Source: Mycobacterium sp. GA-2829
Lineage (GTDB): Bacteria; Actinomycetota; Actinomycetes; Mycobacteriales; Mycobacteriaceae
Assembly (NCBI RefSeq): GCF_001499965.1
Contig: NZ_LQIT01000012.1
Span: 62,001-126,000, forward strand
Length of the DNA: 64,000 bases
Direction of reading: 5' to 3'
Shown: piece by piece, positions 1 to 8,247 of the stretch
How positions within the stretch are numbered: the stretch's first letter is position 1
Layout of the letters: every line of letters begins with the position of its first letter
The notes under the pieces: generated by a model
What the model was told of the DNA's origin: nothing
What the model saw: only the letters and a program-made list of their open reading frames with translations
The model's database searches: none
Position numbers and translations under genes: made by a program

Positions 1-531
1 TCGCGCATCGACGGGCTGCTCAAGGGCCGCCGCCTCACCAAACCGCTGATCGCCGCCGTCGAGGGTCCGGCGATCGCCGGCGGCACCGAGATCCTGCAGG
101 GCACCGATATCCGCATCGCCGGTGAGAGCGCCAAATTCGGTATCTCCGAGGCGAAGTGGAGCCTGTACCCGATGGGCGGCTCGGCGGTCCGCCTGTCCCG
201 GCAGATCCCGTACACGATCGCGTGCGATCTGCTGCTGACCGGACGCCACATCACCGCTGCAGAGGCCAAGGAGTACGGGCTCATCGGCTACGTGGTGCCC
301 GACGGTACGGCGCTGGACAAGGCGCTCGAGATCGCCGAGGTGATCAACAACAACGGCCCGCTGGCCGTGCAGGCGATCCTGCGGTCCATCCGCGAGACCG
401 AGGGCCTGCACGAGAACGACGCCTTCAAGATCGACACCAAGATCGGTATCGAGGTCTTTCTCTCCGACGACGCCAAGGAAGGCCCGCGGGCGTTCAAAGA
501 GAAGCGGTCCCCGAACTTTCAGATGAAGTAG
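1..531 (+). CDS. echA19: Enoyl-CoA hydratase EchA19-like (5' end outside window)
   Basis: This is the C-terminal part of a crotonase-fold enoyl-CoA hydratase; the frame is open from base 1 and stops with TAG at 529-531. The oxyanion-hole segment [14 protein letters not shown] and the downstream [15 protein letters not shown] stretch are typical of the family. In M. tuberculosis EchA19 (Rv3516) hydrates the unsaturated C24 steroid side-chain CoA ester during cholesterol beta-oxidation. The assignment to EchA19 rather than another crotonase rests on the neighbours, which follow the Rv3516-Rv3523 order, and on overall resemblance. The start, N-terminus and any operator lie outside the window. 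Confidence 0.85.
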   Translation, partial: SRIDGLLKGRRLTKPLIAAVEGPAIAGGTEILQGTDIRIAGESAKFGISEAKWSLYPMGGSAVRLSRQIPYTIACDLLLTGRHITAAEAKEYGLIGYVVPDGTALDKALEIAEVINNNGPLAVQAILRSIRETEGLHENDAFKIDTKIGIEVFLSDDAKEGPRAFKEKRSPNFQMK

Positions 532-533
532 GT

Positions 534-606
534 CGGCCTGGGCACGCCGAACGTGCGGTGAGTGCGACTTTCCGCCCGGAATTTCGCAGTGAGCGCACAT
601 TCGGCG
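534..606. repeat. 73-nt palindromic repeat, copy 1
   Basis: Two 23-nt arms (545-567 and 584-606) form an imperfect inverted repeat just downstream of the echA19 stop. The first 24 nt (534-557) are identical to 1452-1475, and the right arm differs from copy 2 by one base. Both copies are 73 nt long. It could act as a transcription terminator or be a small REP/MITE-like element. Confidence 0.8.
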
Positions 607-637
607 GGATGTCGGACCACATCGGCACACTCCCGAC

Positions 638-1510
638 ATGGCGAAGCCATTCATCGGCAGTGAGGCCGTCGCGTCGGGGGCGCTGACGCCTTACGCGCTG
701 CGCAGCAGGTTCCGCGCCATCTATCCGGATGTGTATCTGCCACGGGGCGTCGAGCCGACGGCGAGGCAGCGCGCGAAAGCTGCGTGGCTGTGGACTCGAC
801 GCCAGGGTGTGGTCGCCGGACAGTCGGCGGCTGCGTTGCACGGCGCAAAATGGGTCGACGCAAAGCAACCGGCCGAGGTCTTGTGGCCGAACCGGCGCCC
901 GCCACCCGGCCTCCGAACGTGGTCGGACCGCGTCGCCGACGACGAACTCCAGATCGTCGACGGCATCAGGGTCACCACGCCGGCACGCACCGCGCTGGAC
1001 ATCGCCTGCCGCTACCCCCTCGGCCCTGCGGTCGCGGCGATCGACGCACTGGCCCGCGCCACGCACCTGAAGATCGCCGACGTCGAACTCCTGGCCGAGC
1101 GGTACCGCGGTCGTCGCCGAATCCGCCACGCGTACAGGGTGCTCGGACTCGTCGACGCGGGCGCCGAGTCTCCGAAAGAGACGTGGCTGCGCCTGCTGGT
1201 GATCCGCAACGGCTTCCCGCCCCCGCAGACACAGATCCCGGTGTACGACGAGCACGGTGGCCTCGTCGCGGTCGTGGACATGGGTTGGGACGACATCAAG
1301 ATCGCGCTCGACTATGAGGGCGGCCACCACCGCACCCCGGACAAGTTCAACAAGGACATCCACCGCCATGACGCCGTGACCGGTCTCGGGTGGATCGACA
1401 TCCGGGTGACCTCCCGCGACACCGAAGGCGGCATCGTTCGCCGGCTACAGGCGGCCTGGGCACGCCGAACGTGCGCTCACTGCGAAAAACTGCCCGGTTC
1501 TTCGCAGTGA
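638..1510 (+). CDS. AbiEi-like/DUF559-type nuclease-fold protein
   Basis: A 290-residue protein in the position of M. tuberculosis Rv3517. The N-terminal half (about 1-140) resembles the winged-helix AbiEi antitoxin-like region found in many actinobacterial proteins (PDVYLPRGVEPT, SAAALHGAKWVD, TPARTALDIAC). The C-terminal part has the layout of a DUF559/Vsr-like restriction-endonuclease fold: an early E (PKETWLRLL), then VVDMGWDDIKIALDYEGGHH, where an Asp and a Glu could be metal ligands. No cognate AbiEii toxin gene is adjacent. The last 14 or so residues are encoded by repeat copy 2, which suggests that the original C-terminus was altered when the repeat inserted. There is no evident link to sterol catabolism and the function is unknown. 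Confidence 0.75.
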   Translation: MAKPFIGSEAVASGALTPYALRSRFRAIYPDVYLPRGVEPTARQRAKAAWLWTRRQGVVAGQSAAALHGAKWVDAKQPAEVLWPNRRPPPGLRTWSDRVADDELQIVDGIRVTTPARTALDIACRYPLGPAVAAIDALARATHLKIADVELLAERYRGRRRIRHAYRVLGLVDAGAESPKETWLRLLVIRNGFPPPQTQIPVYDEHGGLVAVVDMGWDDIKIALDYEGGHHRTPDKFNKDIHRHDAVTGLGWIDIRVTSRDTEGGIVRRLQAAWARRTCAHCEKLPGSSQ

Positions 1511-1524
1511 GCGCACGTTCGGCG
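1452..1524. repeat. 73-nt palindromic repeat, copy 2 (perfect hairpin)
   Basis: Perfect 24-nt arms at 1463-1486 and 1501-1524 are separated by a 14-nt loop. It overlaps the 3' end of the upstream nuclease-like gene, whose stop codon is at 1508-1510, and ends 6 nt before the stop of the convergent small secreted protein. Compared with copy 1 at 534-606 it is the less degraded copy. It is well placed to be a bidirectional terminator. Confidence 0.85.
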
Positions 1525-1530
1525 TGGACG

Positions 1531-1812
1531 TCACCGGTAGTAGCCGTGGAACCCGTAGGGCCGTGGGAACAACCACGGGTTGTAGTACGGCCGCGGGAAG
1601 AACTCGCGGCCCGGGTGGAACCCGTACCCGTACGCGGGCCGGAACTCGGCGAAACCGGTGTCCACCGCCGTCACATGCGTCTCGGGCACGGCGGACGGAG
1701 TCGGCACCGCGGCCTGCGCCGCGCCGCTGCCCAGCCCGACCGTCGCGGCCAGCACACCGCCGCACAGCACCGCACCGCCGACCCACCGGCGCACCTTCTG
1801 CGAACCGTTCAT
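1531..1812 (-). CDS. Small exported aromatic-rich protein
   Basis: A 93-residue protein with a clear Sec signal peptide: charged start, then a hydrophobic stretch (VGGAVLCGGVLAATVGL) and a GAAQA cleavage site around residue 34. The mature part is about 58 residues and ends in a Tyr/Phe/Pro/Gly-rich tail with no recognised domain. An AGGAGG ribosome-binding site lies 6 nt before the ATG. It is convergent with the nuclease-like gene and upstream of no other gene. I do not recognise a function. Related small exported proteins are common in mycobacteria, and the product at 18741-19145 has the same size class and architecture. Confidence 0.75.
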   Translation of the reverse strand: MNGSQKVRRWVGGAVLCGGVLAATVGLGSGAAQAAVPTPSAVPETHVTAVDTGFAEFRPAYGYGFHPGREFFPRPYYNPWLFPRPYGFHGYYR

Positions 1813-1904
1813 CTCTGCCTCCTGTCGATCGCGACAACACGCGATAACAGAAAGCCTTCGCCCGCACTATGTGATGCCGGTGCGCGGCGGGTGGGAGGTT
1901 GCTG

Positions 1905-3116
1905 TCAGTCCAGCACGCGGGCAGTTGGGGTGAACACCACCGGCATCGCCTCCGGTCCGCTGACGAAGTTGGCCGGCCGCAGCGGGACCGCGGCGTCGTC
2001 GGCCAGTCGCAGATCGGGTAGCCGCTGGAGCACCTTGGTCAGCATCAGCCGCAGCTCCAACCGCGCCAACTGGTTGCCGAGGCAGAAGTGGGTGCCGAAG
2101 CCGAAGGCCAAGTGGCTGTTCGGGTTCCGGTCGATACGGAAGTTCTCGGGGTCGCCGAACACCGACTCGTCGAAGTTCGCCGACTCGAACATCAGCATGA
2201 GTTTCTCACCCGATTTGAGCTCGGTGCCGTGGAACTCGGTGTCGGCGGTCAGCGTGCGGCACATGTTCTTCACCGGCGACGTCCAGCGCAGCATTTCCTC
2301 GATCGCGCCGGGCAGCAGCCCGGGGTCGGCCACCAGCGACTCCCACTGATCCCGGTGCCGGAGTATCTGTTCGGTGCCGCCGGACAAGGTGTGGCGGGTG
2401 GTCTCGTCGCCGCCGATGAGGATCAGCAGCGTCTCGAAGACGATTTCGTCGTCGGCCATCCGCGAGCCCTCGACCTCAGCGTTGACCAGTACCGAGAACA
2501 GGTCGTCGGTGGGTTCGGCGCGACGCTTGGCGATCACGTCCATCGTGAACGCGGTGTACGCGGCAAAGGTGTCCATCAGCTTCTTGATGGCCGCCTCGTC
2601 GACGTGTGAACTCAACCCGGAGACCAGGTCGTCGGACCAGGTGAGCAGCATCTCGCGTTCTTCTGGCAGCACGCCGAGCATGTCGCCGATGACGGCCATC
2701 GGCAGCGGCGCGGCGATGTCGCGGACGAAGTCACACTCACCGCGCTCGCACACCGCGTCGATCAGCGTGTCGCACAGCCGCTCGATCGAGGGCACCTTGT
2801 CCATCACCCGTTTGCGGGTGAAGCCGGAGTTGACGAGCTTGCGGCGCAACAGGTGTGCGGGATCGTCCATGTCGATCATGTACGGCATGCCCGGCTGGTC
2901 GGGTCGGATACCGCCGGTCGACGAGAACAGCTCCGGGTTGCGTTCGGCGTCGAGCACGGCCGCATACGTCGCGGCCGCGGCCTGCCCGTTGCGGTCGCGG
3001 AACACCGGCTCGTTGGCCCGCATCCACCGATACGCCTCGCGTGCGGCGGGCCCGTCGGCGTAGAACGTACCGTCGGTCAGATCGACGTCCGGTTTGATGC
3101 TCAACGTCTGGGTCAT
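1905..3116 (-). CDS. cyp142: Cytochrome P450 CYP142, steroid C26/27 hydroxylase
   Basis: A 403-residue P450. The heme-ligand loop FGFGTHFCLGNQLA carries the Cys thiolate; the I-helix is GGDETTR and the K-helix EEMLR gives the ExxR motif. CYP142 (Rv3518c) oxidises the terminal methyl of the cholesterol or cholestenone side chain to a carboxylate and partly overlaps in function with CYP125. Its start overlaps the stop of the upstream acetoacetate-decarboxylase-like gene by 4 nt (ATGA), so the two are translationally coupled in one KstR-controlled operon driven from the operator at 3852-3865. It would need a ferredoxin from elsewhere. The CYP142 assignment is supported by the neighbours matching Rv3519-Rv3520c. 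Confidence 0.93.
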   Translation of the reverse strand: MTQTLSIKPDVDLTDGTFYADGPAAREAYRWMRANEPVFRDRNGQAAAATYAAVLDAERNPELFSSTGGIRPDQPGMPYMIDMDDPAHLLRRKLVNSGFTRKRVMDKVPSIERLCDTLIDAVCERGECDFVRDIAAPLPMAVIGDMLGVLPEEREMLLTWSDDLVSGLSSHVDEAAIKKLMDTFAAYTAFTMDVIAKRRAEPTDDLFSVLVNAEVEGSRMADDEIVFETLLILIGGDETTRHTLSGGTEQILRHRDQWESLVADPGLLPGAIEEMLRWTSPVKNMCRTLTADTEFHGTELKSGEKLMLMFESANFDESVFGDPENFRIDRNPNSHLAFGFGTHFCLGNQLARLELRLMLTKVLQRLPDLRLADDAAVPLRPANFVSGPEAMPVVFTPTARVLD

Positions 3117-3841
3117 CGAATCTCCTGTGCGTCACCGAATGTCATCTCGACATTGGCAGATGCCTGGCTGGCGATGGCGCGTTTCGGCAAACCCAGTTCG
3201 GCCAGTTCGCGCGCGTAGGGGTGGGCGCCCAGCCGCAGCCGTGCGCCGCCGAGCCGTGCCGACATACCGGTATTGCGCATCTCCCAGGGGATTTCGCGAG
3301 TGACGCCGTCCAGACAGCTGTAGGTCCGCAGCACCTGCGGGCGTTTGGTGACCGCAGACGGAATCGGCACCCCGCGACTGAACTCGATGCCGGCGATGAG
3401 CGTGCCGTTCTCGCTGACCTCGAAATCGAACTTCGGCGTCTCGCGCACCGTGAAGTCGGCCATGATCTTCGGGAAGCCCCAGATGCTGCGTCCGGCCTCC
3501 AGCGTGAAGCCCTGGTCGACGGGCAGGTGGTGGATGAACGCCGCGGCGGAGGCGAGCGCCTGCGGCCCCCTGGCCTGCTGTCCCGGCGGGTTGACCATGA
3601 CGGCCGTGCCGAACTCGTGATACTGCCCGAGATCGCCGTCGACGTAGCGGACCAGCATCAGCATCACGACCGCCCGCCCCGGCAGGTACTCACACACCGG
3701 CAGACCGGAGTAGTCGATCATCCGCTGGGCGGCCGGGGCGGCGACGGAGAACATCGCCACGTGGGTGTTGGCCTTGCGGATGCGCACCGGCATGGTGAGC
3801 ACCGTGTCCTGGATCGTGTGCTGGGAGACCGAGTCCGTCAT
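3113..3841 (-). CDS. Acetoacetate decarboxylase-family protein (Rv3519-like)
   Basis: A 242-residue protein with the acetoacetate decarboxylase (ADC) fold signature RSIWGFPKIMADF. The Schiff-base lysine of ADC corresponds to Lys125 here. The adjacent second lysine that lowers its pKa in clostridial ADC is Ile126, so the protein is probably not a classical acetoacetate decarboxylase; ADC-like members are known that act as hydratases or aldolases. It is the first gene of the KstR operon with cyp142 (4-nt overlap), implying a role around side-chain oxidation or removal of a keto-acid or ketone by-product. It corresponds by position to M. tuberculosis Rv3519, whose role I do not know. Confidence 0.8.
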   Translation of the reverse strand: MTDSVSQHTIQDTVLTMPVRIRKANTHVAMFSVAAPAAQRMIDYSGLPVCEYLPGRAVVMLMLVRYVDGDLGQYHEFGTAVMVNPPGQQARGPQALASAAAFIHHLPVDQGFTLEAGRSIWGFPKIMADFTVRETPKFDFEVSENGTLIAGIEFSRGVPIPSAVTKRPQVLRTYSCLDGVTREIPWEMRNTGMSARLGGARLRLGAHPYARELAELGLPKRAIASQASANVEMTFGDAQEIR

Positions 3842-3851
3842 CCGGTCAATC

Positions 3852-3865
3852 TAGAACGCGTTCTA
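3852..3865. promoter_or_regulatory. KstR operator for the Rv3519-cyp142 operon
   Basis: TAGAACGCGTTCTA matches the KstR consensus TnnAACnnGTTnnA and extends into an 18-nt perfect palindrome (3850-3867). It lies 10 nt upstream of the ATG at 3841, so repression probably blocks the promoter or transcription start directly. Confidence 0.92.
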
Positions 3866-3893
3866 GACACGTCGCAAGAAGTGTTCACTCGCC

Positions 3894-4925
3894 TCAGACG
3901 AGCGCGGCGAGCTCCCGGATCTGCTCGGGCGACCGCGCGCCGACCACCATCATCGTCACGCCCGCCGCTTCCCAGATCTTGATCTGCTCGCGGACGTGGT
4001 CGATGTCGCCGACGATCGCGGCGTCGTCGACGAGTTCGTCGGGGATCACCTTCGCGGCCTCGTCCTTTTGTCCACTCCGGAACAGCTTGGTGACGTCCTC
4101 GACCACCTCCGCGTATCCCATCCGCCGGTAGACGTCGGCGTGGAAGTTGGTGTCCTCGGCGCCCATTCCGCCCATGTAGAGGGCGAGGAACGGTTTCATC
4201 ATCTCGTAGGTGGCGGCCCGGTCATCGGTGATGACGACCTGGGCGGTCGCGCATATCTCGAAGTCCTCGCGGCTGCGGCGGGCGCCGGGCCGGGCGAACC
4301 CCTCGTCGAGCCACTCGTTGTAGGTGTCGGCCATCCGCGGGGTGTAGAAGATCGGCAGCCAGCCGTCGCAGATCTCCGCGGCCAGTGCGACGTTCTTCGG
4401 GCCCTCGGCGCCGAGCATGATCGGGATATCGGCGCGCAGCGGATGGGTGATCGGCTTGAGGGCCTTGCCCAGCCCCGTGGTGCCCTCGCTGCTCAGCGGC
4501 AGCGGGTAGTGCGGGCCATCGCTGGTCACCGGCGCCTCGCGCGCCCACACCTGGCGCAGGATGTTCACGTATTCGCGGGTGCGGGCCAGCGGCTTCGGGA
4601 ACTTCTGCCCGTACCAGCCCTCGACCACCTGCGGTCCGGACACCCCGAGTCCGAGGATGTGGCGGCCACCGGAGAGGTGGTCGAGCGTCAGCGCGGCCAT
4701 CGCGCAGGCGGTGGGCGTACGCGCCGAGAGCTGGACCACCGAGGTGCCAAGGCGCATCCGCTGCGTCGCCGACCCCAGCCAGGCCAGCGGGGTGTAGGCG
4801 TCCGAGCCCCACGCCTCGGCGGTGAAGACGGTGTCGAAGCCGGCCTCCTCGGCCGTGGCGACGAGTTCGGCGTGGTTCGTCGGCGGCTGTGCGCCCCAAT
4901 AGCCGAGCTGGAGTCCGAGCTTCAT
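3894..4925 (-). CDS. LLM-class F420-dependent oxidoreductase (Rv3520c-like)
   Basis: A 343-residue TIM-barrel protein of the luciferase-like monooxygenase family, the type that in mycobacteria often binds coenzyme F420. It starts MKLGLQLGYWG and carries the substrate-selection segment LGVSGPQVVEGWYGQKF. The frame stays open upstream, but the ATG at 4923-4925 with a GGGAAGG ribosome-binding site fits the family start. It is divergent from the DUF35 gene across a KstR operator, so it should be induced by sterols. The substrate is unknown; a redox step on a sterol side-chain intermediate is inferred from context only. Confidence 0.85.
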   Translation of the reverse strand: MKLGLQLGYWGAQPPTNHAELVATAEEAGFDTVFTAEAWGSDAYTPLAWLGSATQRMRLGTSVVQLSARTPTACAMAALTLDHLSGGRHILGLGVSGPQVVEGWYGQKFPKPLARTREYVNILRQVWAREAPVTSDGPHYPLPLSSEGTTGLGKALKPITHPLRADIPIMLGAEGPKNVALAAEICDGWLPIFYTPRMADTYNEWLDEGFARPGARRSREDFEICATAQVVITDDRAATYEMMKPFLALYMGGMGAEDTNFHADVYRRMGYAEVVEDVTKLFRSGQKDEAAKVIPDELVDDAAIVGDIDHVREQIKIWEAAGVTMMVVGARSPEQIRELAALV

Positions 4926-4972
4926 CGTGTCGCCTTCCCTAGCCTGTCTAGATGGTCTCTTGAAACCATAGT

Positions 4973-4986
4973 TAGAACCTGTTCTA
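4973..4986. promoter_or_regulatory. KstR operator between the LLM oxidoreductase and DUF35 genes
   Basis: TAGAACCTGTTCTA matches TnnAACnnGTTnnA. It sits 47 nt from the minus-strand start at 4925 and 9 nt from the GTG at 4996, so a single site can control both divergent transcripts. Confidence 0.92.
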
Positions 4987-4995
4987 CTTTGTGCT

Positions 4996-5985
4996 GTGAC
5001 CGCCAGCCAAAGCAGCCCGGCGCTGATCGAGACCCACGAACCGCCCCTCTCGGCGCCGCTCAAACTGTCCTTCGACTACACCCGTTCGGTCGGGCCACTG
5101 CTCGGCCAGTTCTTCACCGCACTGCGTGACAAACGCATCGTCGGTGTCCGGGGCTCCGACGGACGTGTGCACGTCCCGCCCGCCGAATACGATCCGGTGA
5201 CCTACGAACGGTTGACGGAGATCGTACCGGTGGCCGGTGTCGGCACGGTGGTGTCGTGGACATGGCAGCCCGAACCGCTCGAGGGCCAACCCCTGGACCG
5301 GCCGTTCGCATGGGCGCTGATCAAACTCGACGGCGCCGACACTCCGCTGCTGCACGCGGTCGATGCGGGCGAGCCCGGCAACATCAGCGCCGGCGCGCGG
5401 GTGCATGCGCTCTGGGTAGACGAACCCGTCGGCGCGATCACCGACCTCGCCTGGTTCGAACTCGGCGACGAGGCGGAGCCCGAAGCAGAACCGTCGGACA
5501 AGGATCCGGTGACCATGCTGGTGGTGCCGAGCGCCATCGAGATCCAGCACACCGCGTCCGCCCCGGAGAGCACGTTCCTGCGCGCGCTGCAGGAGGGCAA
5601 GCTGTTGGGCGCCCGCACCGGCACGGACGGCAAGCTGTATTTCCCACCGCGCGAAGCGGATCCGGCCACCGGGCGACCCACCACCGAGTTCGTCGAACTG
5701 CCGGACAAGGGCACGGTGACGACGTTCGCGATCATCAACATCCCGTTCGCCGGGCAGCGGATCAAACCGCCTTACGTCGCGGCCTACGTGCTGCTCGACG
5801 GCGCCGACATCCCGTTCCTGCATCTGGTCACCGAGATCGAGGCCGATCAGGTGCGGATGGGGATGCGCGTGGAGGCAGTGTGGAAACCCCGCGAGGAGTG
5901 GGGCCTCGGCATCGACAACATCAGTCACTTCCGGCCCACGGGTGAGCCCGACGCCGAGTACGACACCTACAAGCACCACCTCTAG
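4996..5985 (+). CDS. Double DUF35 OB-fold protein (Rv3521-like), partner of Ltp3/Ltp4
   Basis: A 329-residue protein built of two similar halves (about 15-155 and 170-329), each with the DUF35/OB-fold pattern (TVVSWTWQP and TVTTFAIINIP; ALIKLDGADTPLLHAV and AYVLLDGADIPFLHLV). Classical zinc-ribbon cysteines are absent. In steroid catabolism the DUF35 domain of ChsH2 binds the thiolase-like Ltp2 and completes a side-chain aldolase. This protein lies directly ahead of two thiolase-like genes and is the likely DUF35 partner for them. The GTG start at 4996 is only 9 nt past the KstR operator, so the transcript is leaderless or nearly so. Confidence 0.8.
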   Translation: MTASQSSPALIETHEPPLSAPLKLSFDYTRSVGPLLGQFFTALRDKRIVGVRGSDGRVHVPPAEYDPVTYERLTEIVPVAGVGTVVSWTWQPEPLEGQPLDRPFAWALIKLDGADTPLLHAVDAGEPGNISAGARVHALWVDEPVGAITDLAWFELGDEAEPEAEPSDKDPVTMLVVPSAIEIQHTASAPESTFLRALQEGKLLGARTGTDGKLYFPPREADPATGRPTTEFVELPDKGTVTTFAIINIPFAGQRIKPPYVAAYVLLDGADIPFLHLVTEIEADQVRMGMRVEAVWKPREEWGLGIDNISHFRPTGEPDAEYDTYKHHL

Positions 5986-5997
5986 AGGGATCAGGCG

Positions 5998-7065
5998 ATG
6001 ACAGGTTCGAATGATGTAGCAGTGGTGGGCTTCGCGCACGCCCCACATGTGCGCCGCACCGAGGGCACCACCAACGGCGTCGAGATGCTGATGCCGTGTT
6101 TCGCCGAACTGTACGAAGAGTTGGGCATCACGAAGGCCGACATCGGCTTCTGGTGCTCGGGGTCGTCGGATTACCTTGCCGGCCGGGCGTTCTCGTTCAT
6201 CTCGGCGATCGACTCGATCGGCGCCGTGCCCCCGATCAACGAATCGCACGTCGAGATGGACGCCGCGTGGGCGCTGTACGAGGCCTACATCAAGATCCTC
6301 ACCGGCGAGGTCGAGACCGCACTGGTGTACGGGTTCGGCAAGTCGAGTGCGGGCACGCTGCGCCGCGTGCTGGCGTTGCAGACCGACCCGTACACCGTCG
6401 CTCCGCTGTGGCCCGATTCGGTGTCGATCGCCGGCCTGCAGGCCCGGCTGGGGCTGGACGCAGGCAAGTGGACCGCCGAGCAGATGGCCCAGGTCGCGCT
6501 GGATTCGTTCGCCGTCAGTGAGCGGACCGACCGCGAGAAACCGGCCACGAGCATCGACGAACTGCTCGACCGCCCCTTCTTCGCCGACCCGTTGCGCCGC
6601 CACGACATCGCCCCGATCACCGATGGCGCGTCGGCGATCGTGTTGGCATCCGGGGACCGGGCCCGTGAACTGCGCGAAAACCCGGCCTGGATCACCGGTT
6701 TCGAGCACCGCATCGAGACGCCGATCCTGGGCGCCCGCGATCTGACCACCTCCCCGTCGACCGCCGCGTCGGCTCAGGCCGCCACCGGCGGGGACGCCGG
6801 GTCGATCGACGTCGCCGAGATCTACGCACCGTTCACCCATCAACACCTGATCCTCAAAGAGGCGATCGGGCTCCCGGATTCCACGAAGATCAACCCGTCC
6901 GGCGGTGCGCTGGCCGCCAACCCGATGTTCTCGGCGGGCCTCGAGCGGATCGGGTATGCCGCGCGCCACATCTTCGACGGCTCGGCGCAGCGGGTACTCG
7001 CCCATGCGACGAGTGGCCCAGCGCTGCAACAGAACCTGGTCGCCGTGTTGGAGGGAAAGAACTGA
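5998..7065 (+). CDS. ltp4: Thiolase-like protein Ltp4
   Basis: A 355-residue SCP-x/thiolase-like protein corresponding to Rv3522. The region where thiolases carry the nucleophilic Cys (CASG) reads NESHVEMDAAW, without Cys, so it cannot act as an ordinary thiolase. The conserved C-terminal NPSGGALAANP glycine loop is present. It follows the DUF35 gene by 12 nt and overlaps ltp3 by one base (TGATG). In Rhodococcus, Ltp3 and Ltp4 have been linked to degradation of C24-branched sterol side chains. A retro-aldolase role with the DUF35 protein is inferred by analogy with Ltp2-ChsH2. Confidence 0.88.
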   Translation: MTGSNDVAVVGFAHAPHVRRTEGTTNGVEMLMPCFAELYEELGITKADIGFWCSGSSDYLAGRAFSFISAIDSIGAVPPINESHVEMDAAWALYEAYIKILTGEVETALVYGFGKSSAGTLRRVLALQTDPYTVAPLWPDSVSIAGLQARLGLDAGKWTAEQMAQVALDSFAVSERTDREKPATSIDELLDRPFFADPLRRHDIAPITDGASAIVLASGDRARELRENPAWITGFEHRIETPILGARDLTTSPSTAASAQAATGGDAGSIDVAEIYAPFTHQHLILKEAIGLPDSTKINPSGGALAANPMFSAGLERIGYAARHIFDGSAQRVLAHATSGPALQQNLVAVLEGKN

Positions 7066-8237
7066 TGGCCGGTAAGAATCTGGCCGCGGTGCTCGGCACC
7101 GGGCAGACCAAGTACGTCGCCAAGCGGCAGGACGTGTCGATGAACGGCCTGGTGCGCGAGGCCATCGACCGCGCGCTCGCCGACTCCGGCATGACGATGG
7201 ACGACATCGACGCGGTCGTGCTCGGCAAGGCGCCGGACTTCTTCGAGGGCGTCATGATGCCGGAGCTGTTCCTCGCCGACGCCGTCGGCGCGACGAACAA
7301 GCCGATGATCCGTGTGCACACCGCAGGATCGGTCGGCGGTTCGACCGCGGTCGTGGCCGCCAGCCTGGTGCAGTCCGGGAAGTACCGCCGGGTGCTGGCG
7401 ATGGCGTGGGAGAAGCAGTCCGAGTCGAATGCCATGTGGGCGTTGAGCATTCCGGTGCCGTTCACCAAGCCGGTGGGCGCGGGTGCGGGCGGCTACTTCG
7501 CACCGCACGTGCGCGCCTACATCCGTCGCTCGGGTGCGCCGACGCACATCGGGGCGATGGTCGCGGTGAAGGACCGGCTCAACGGCGCGAAGAATCCGCT
7601 GGCCCATCTGCACCAGCCCGACATCACGTTGGAGAAGGTGCTGGGTTCGCAGATGCTGTGGGATCCGATCCGCTTCGACGAGACCTGCCCGTCGTCCGAC
7701 GGCGCGTGCGCGCTGGTGATCGGTGACGAGGCGACCGCGGACAGCCGTGCCGCAGAAGGACATCCGGTGGCCTGGATCCACGCCACCGCGCTGCGCACCG
7801 AACCGCTGGCCTACGCCGGCCGCGATCAGGTCAACCCGCAGGCCGGCCGGGATGCGGCCAAAGCGCTGTGGGCCGCGGCGGGTATCAGCAGCCCGATCGA
7901 CGAGATCGACGTCGCCGAGATCTACGTCCCGTTCTCGTGGTTCGAGCCGATGTGGCTGGAGAACCTCGGCTTCGCCGCCGAGGGTGAGGGCTGGAAGCTC
8001 ACCGAGGCCGGCGAAACCGCAATCGGTGGCCGGTTGCCGGTGAACCCATCCGGCGGTGTGCTGTCGTCGAATCCGATCGGCGCATCCGGCATGATCCGCT
8101 TCGCGGAGGCCGCCATCCAGGTCATGGGCAAGGCCGGCGACCACCAGGTCGAAGGCGCCCGCAAGGCGCTCGGCCACGCCTACGGCGGTGGCTCGCAGTA
8201 CTACTCGATGTGGGTCGTCGCCACCGACAAACCCTGA
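7065..8237 (+). CDS. ltp3: Thiolase-like protein Ltp3
   Basis: A 390-residue thiolase-like protein corresponding to Rv3523, coupled to ltp4 by a TGATG overlap. The nucleophile region reads VHTAGSVGGSTAV with no Cys, while the C-terminal VNPSGGVLSSNPIGASG loop is intact. The segment EIDVAEIYVPFSWFEP resembles [11 protein letters not shown] of true thiolases with the catalytic-loop residues altered. Like Ltp4 and Ltp2 it is best seen as a steroid side-chain aldolase subunit. Transcription probably ends at the hairpin at 8248-8293. Confidence 0.88.
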   Translation: MAGKNLAAVLGTGQTKYVAKRQDVSMNGLVREAIDRALADSGMTMDDIDAVVLGKAPDFFEGVMMPELFLADAVGATNKPMIRVHTAGSVGGSTAVVAASLVQSGKYRRVLAMAWEKQSESNAMWALSIPVPFTKPVGAGAGGYFAPHVRAYIRRSGAPTHIGAMVAVKDRLNGAKNPLAHLHQPDITLEKVLGSQMLWDPIRFDETCPSSDGACALVIGDEATADSRAAEGHPVAWIHATALRTEPLAYAGRDQVNPQAGRDAAKALWAAAGISSPIDEIDVAEIYVPFSWFEPMWLENLGFAAEGEGWKLTEAGETAIGGRLPVNPSGGVLSSNPIGASGMIRFAEAAIQVMGKAGDHQVEGARKALGHAYGGGSQYYSMWVVATDKP

Positions 8238-8247
8238 CTCGCCGGCG

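Noticed and set aside
5114..7029. Long open frames on the minus strand opposite the DUF35, ltp4 and ltp3 genes
   Set aside because: High-GC codon shadow: Arg/Gly/Asp/His-rich translations without domains, lying wholly over well-supported genes.
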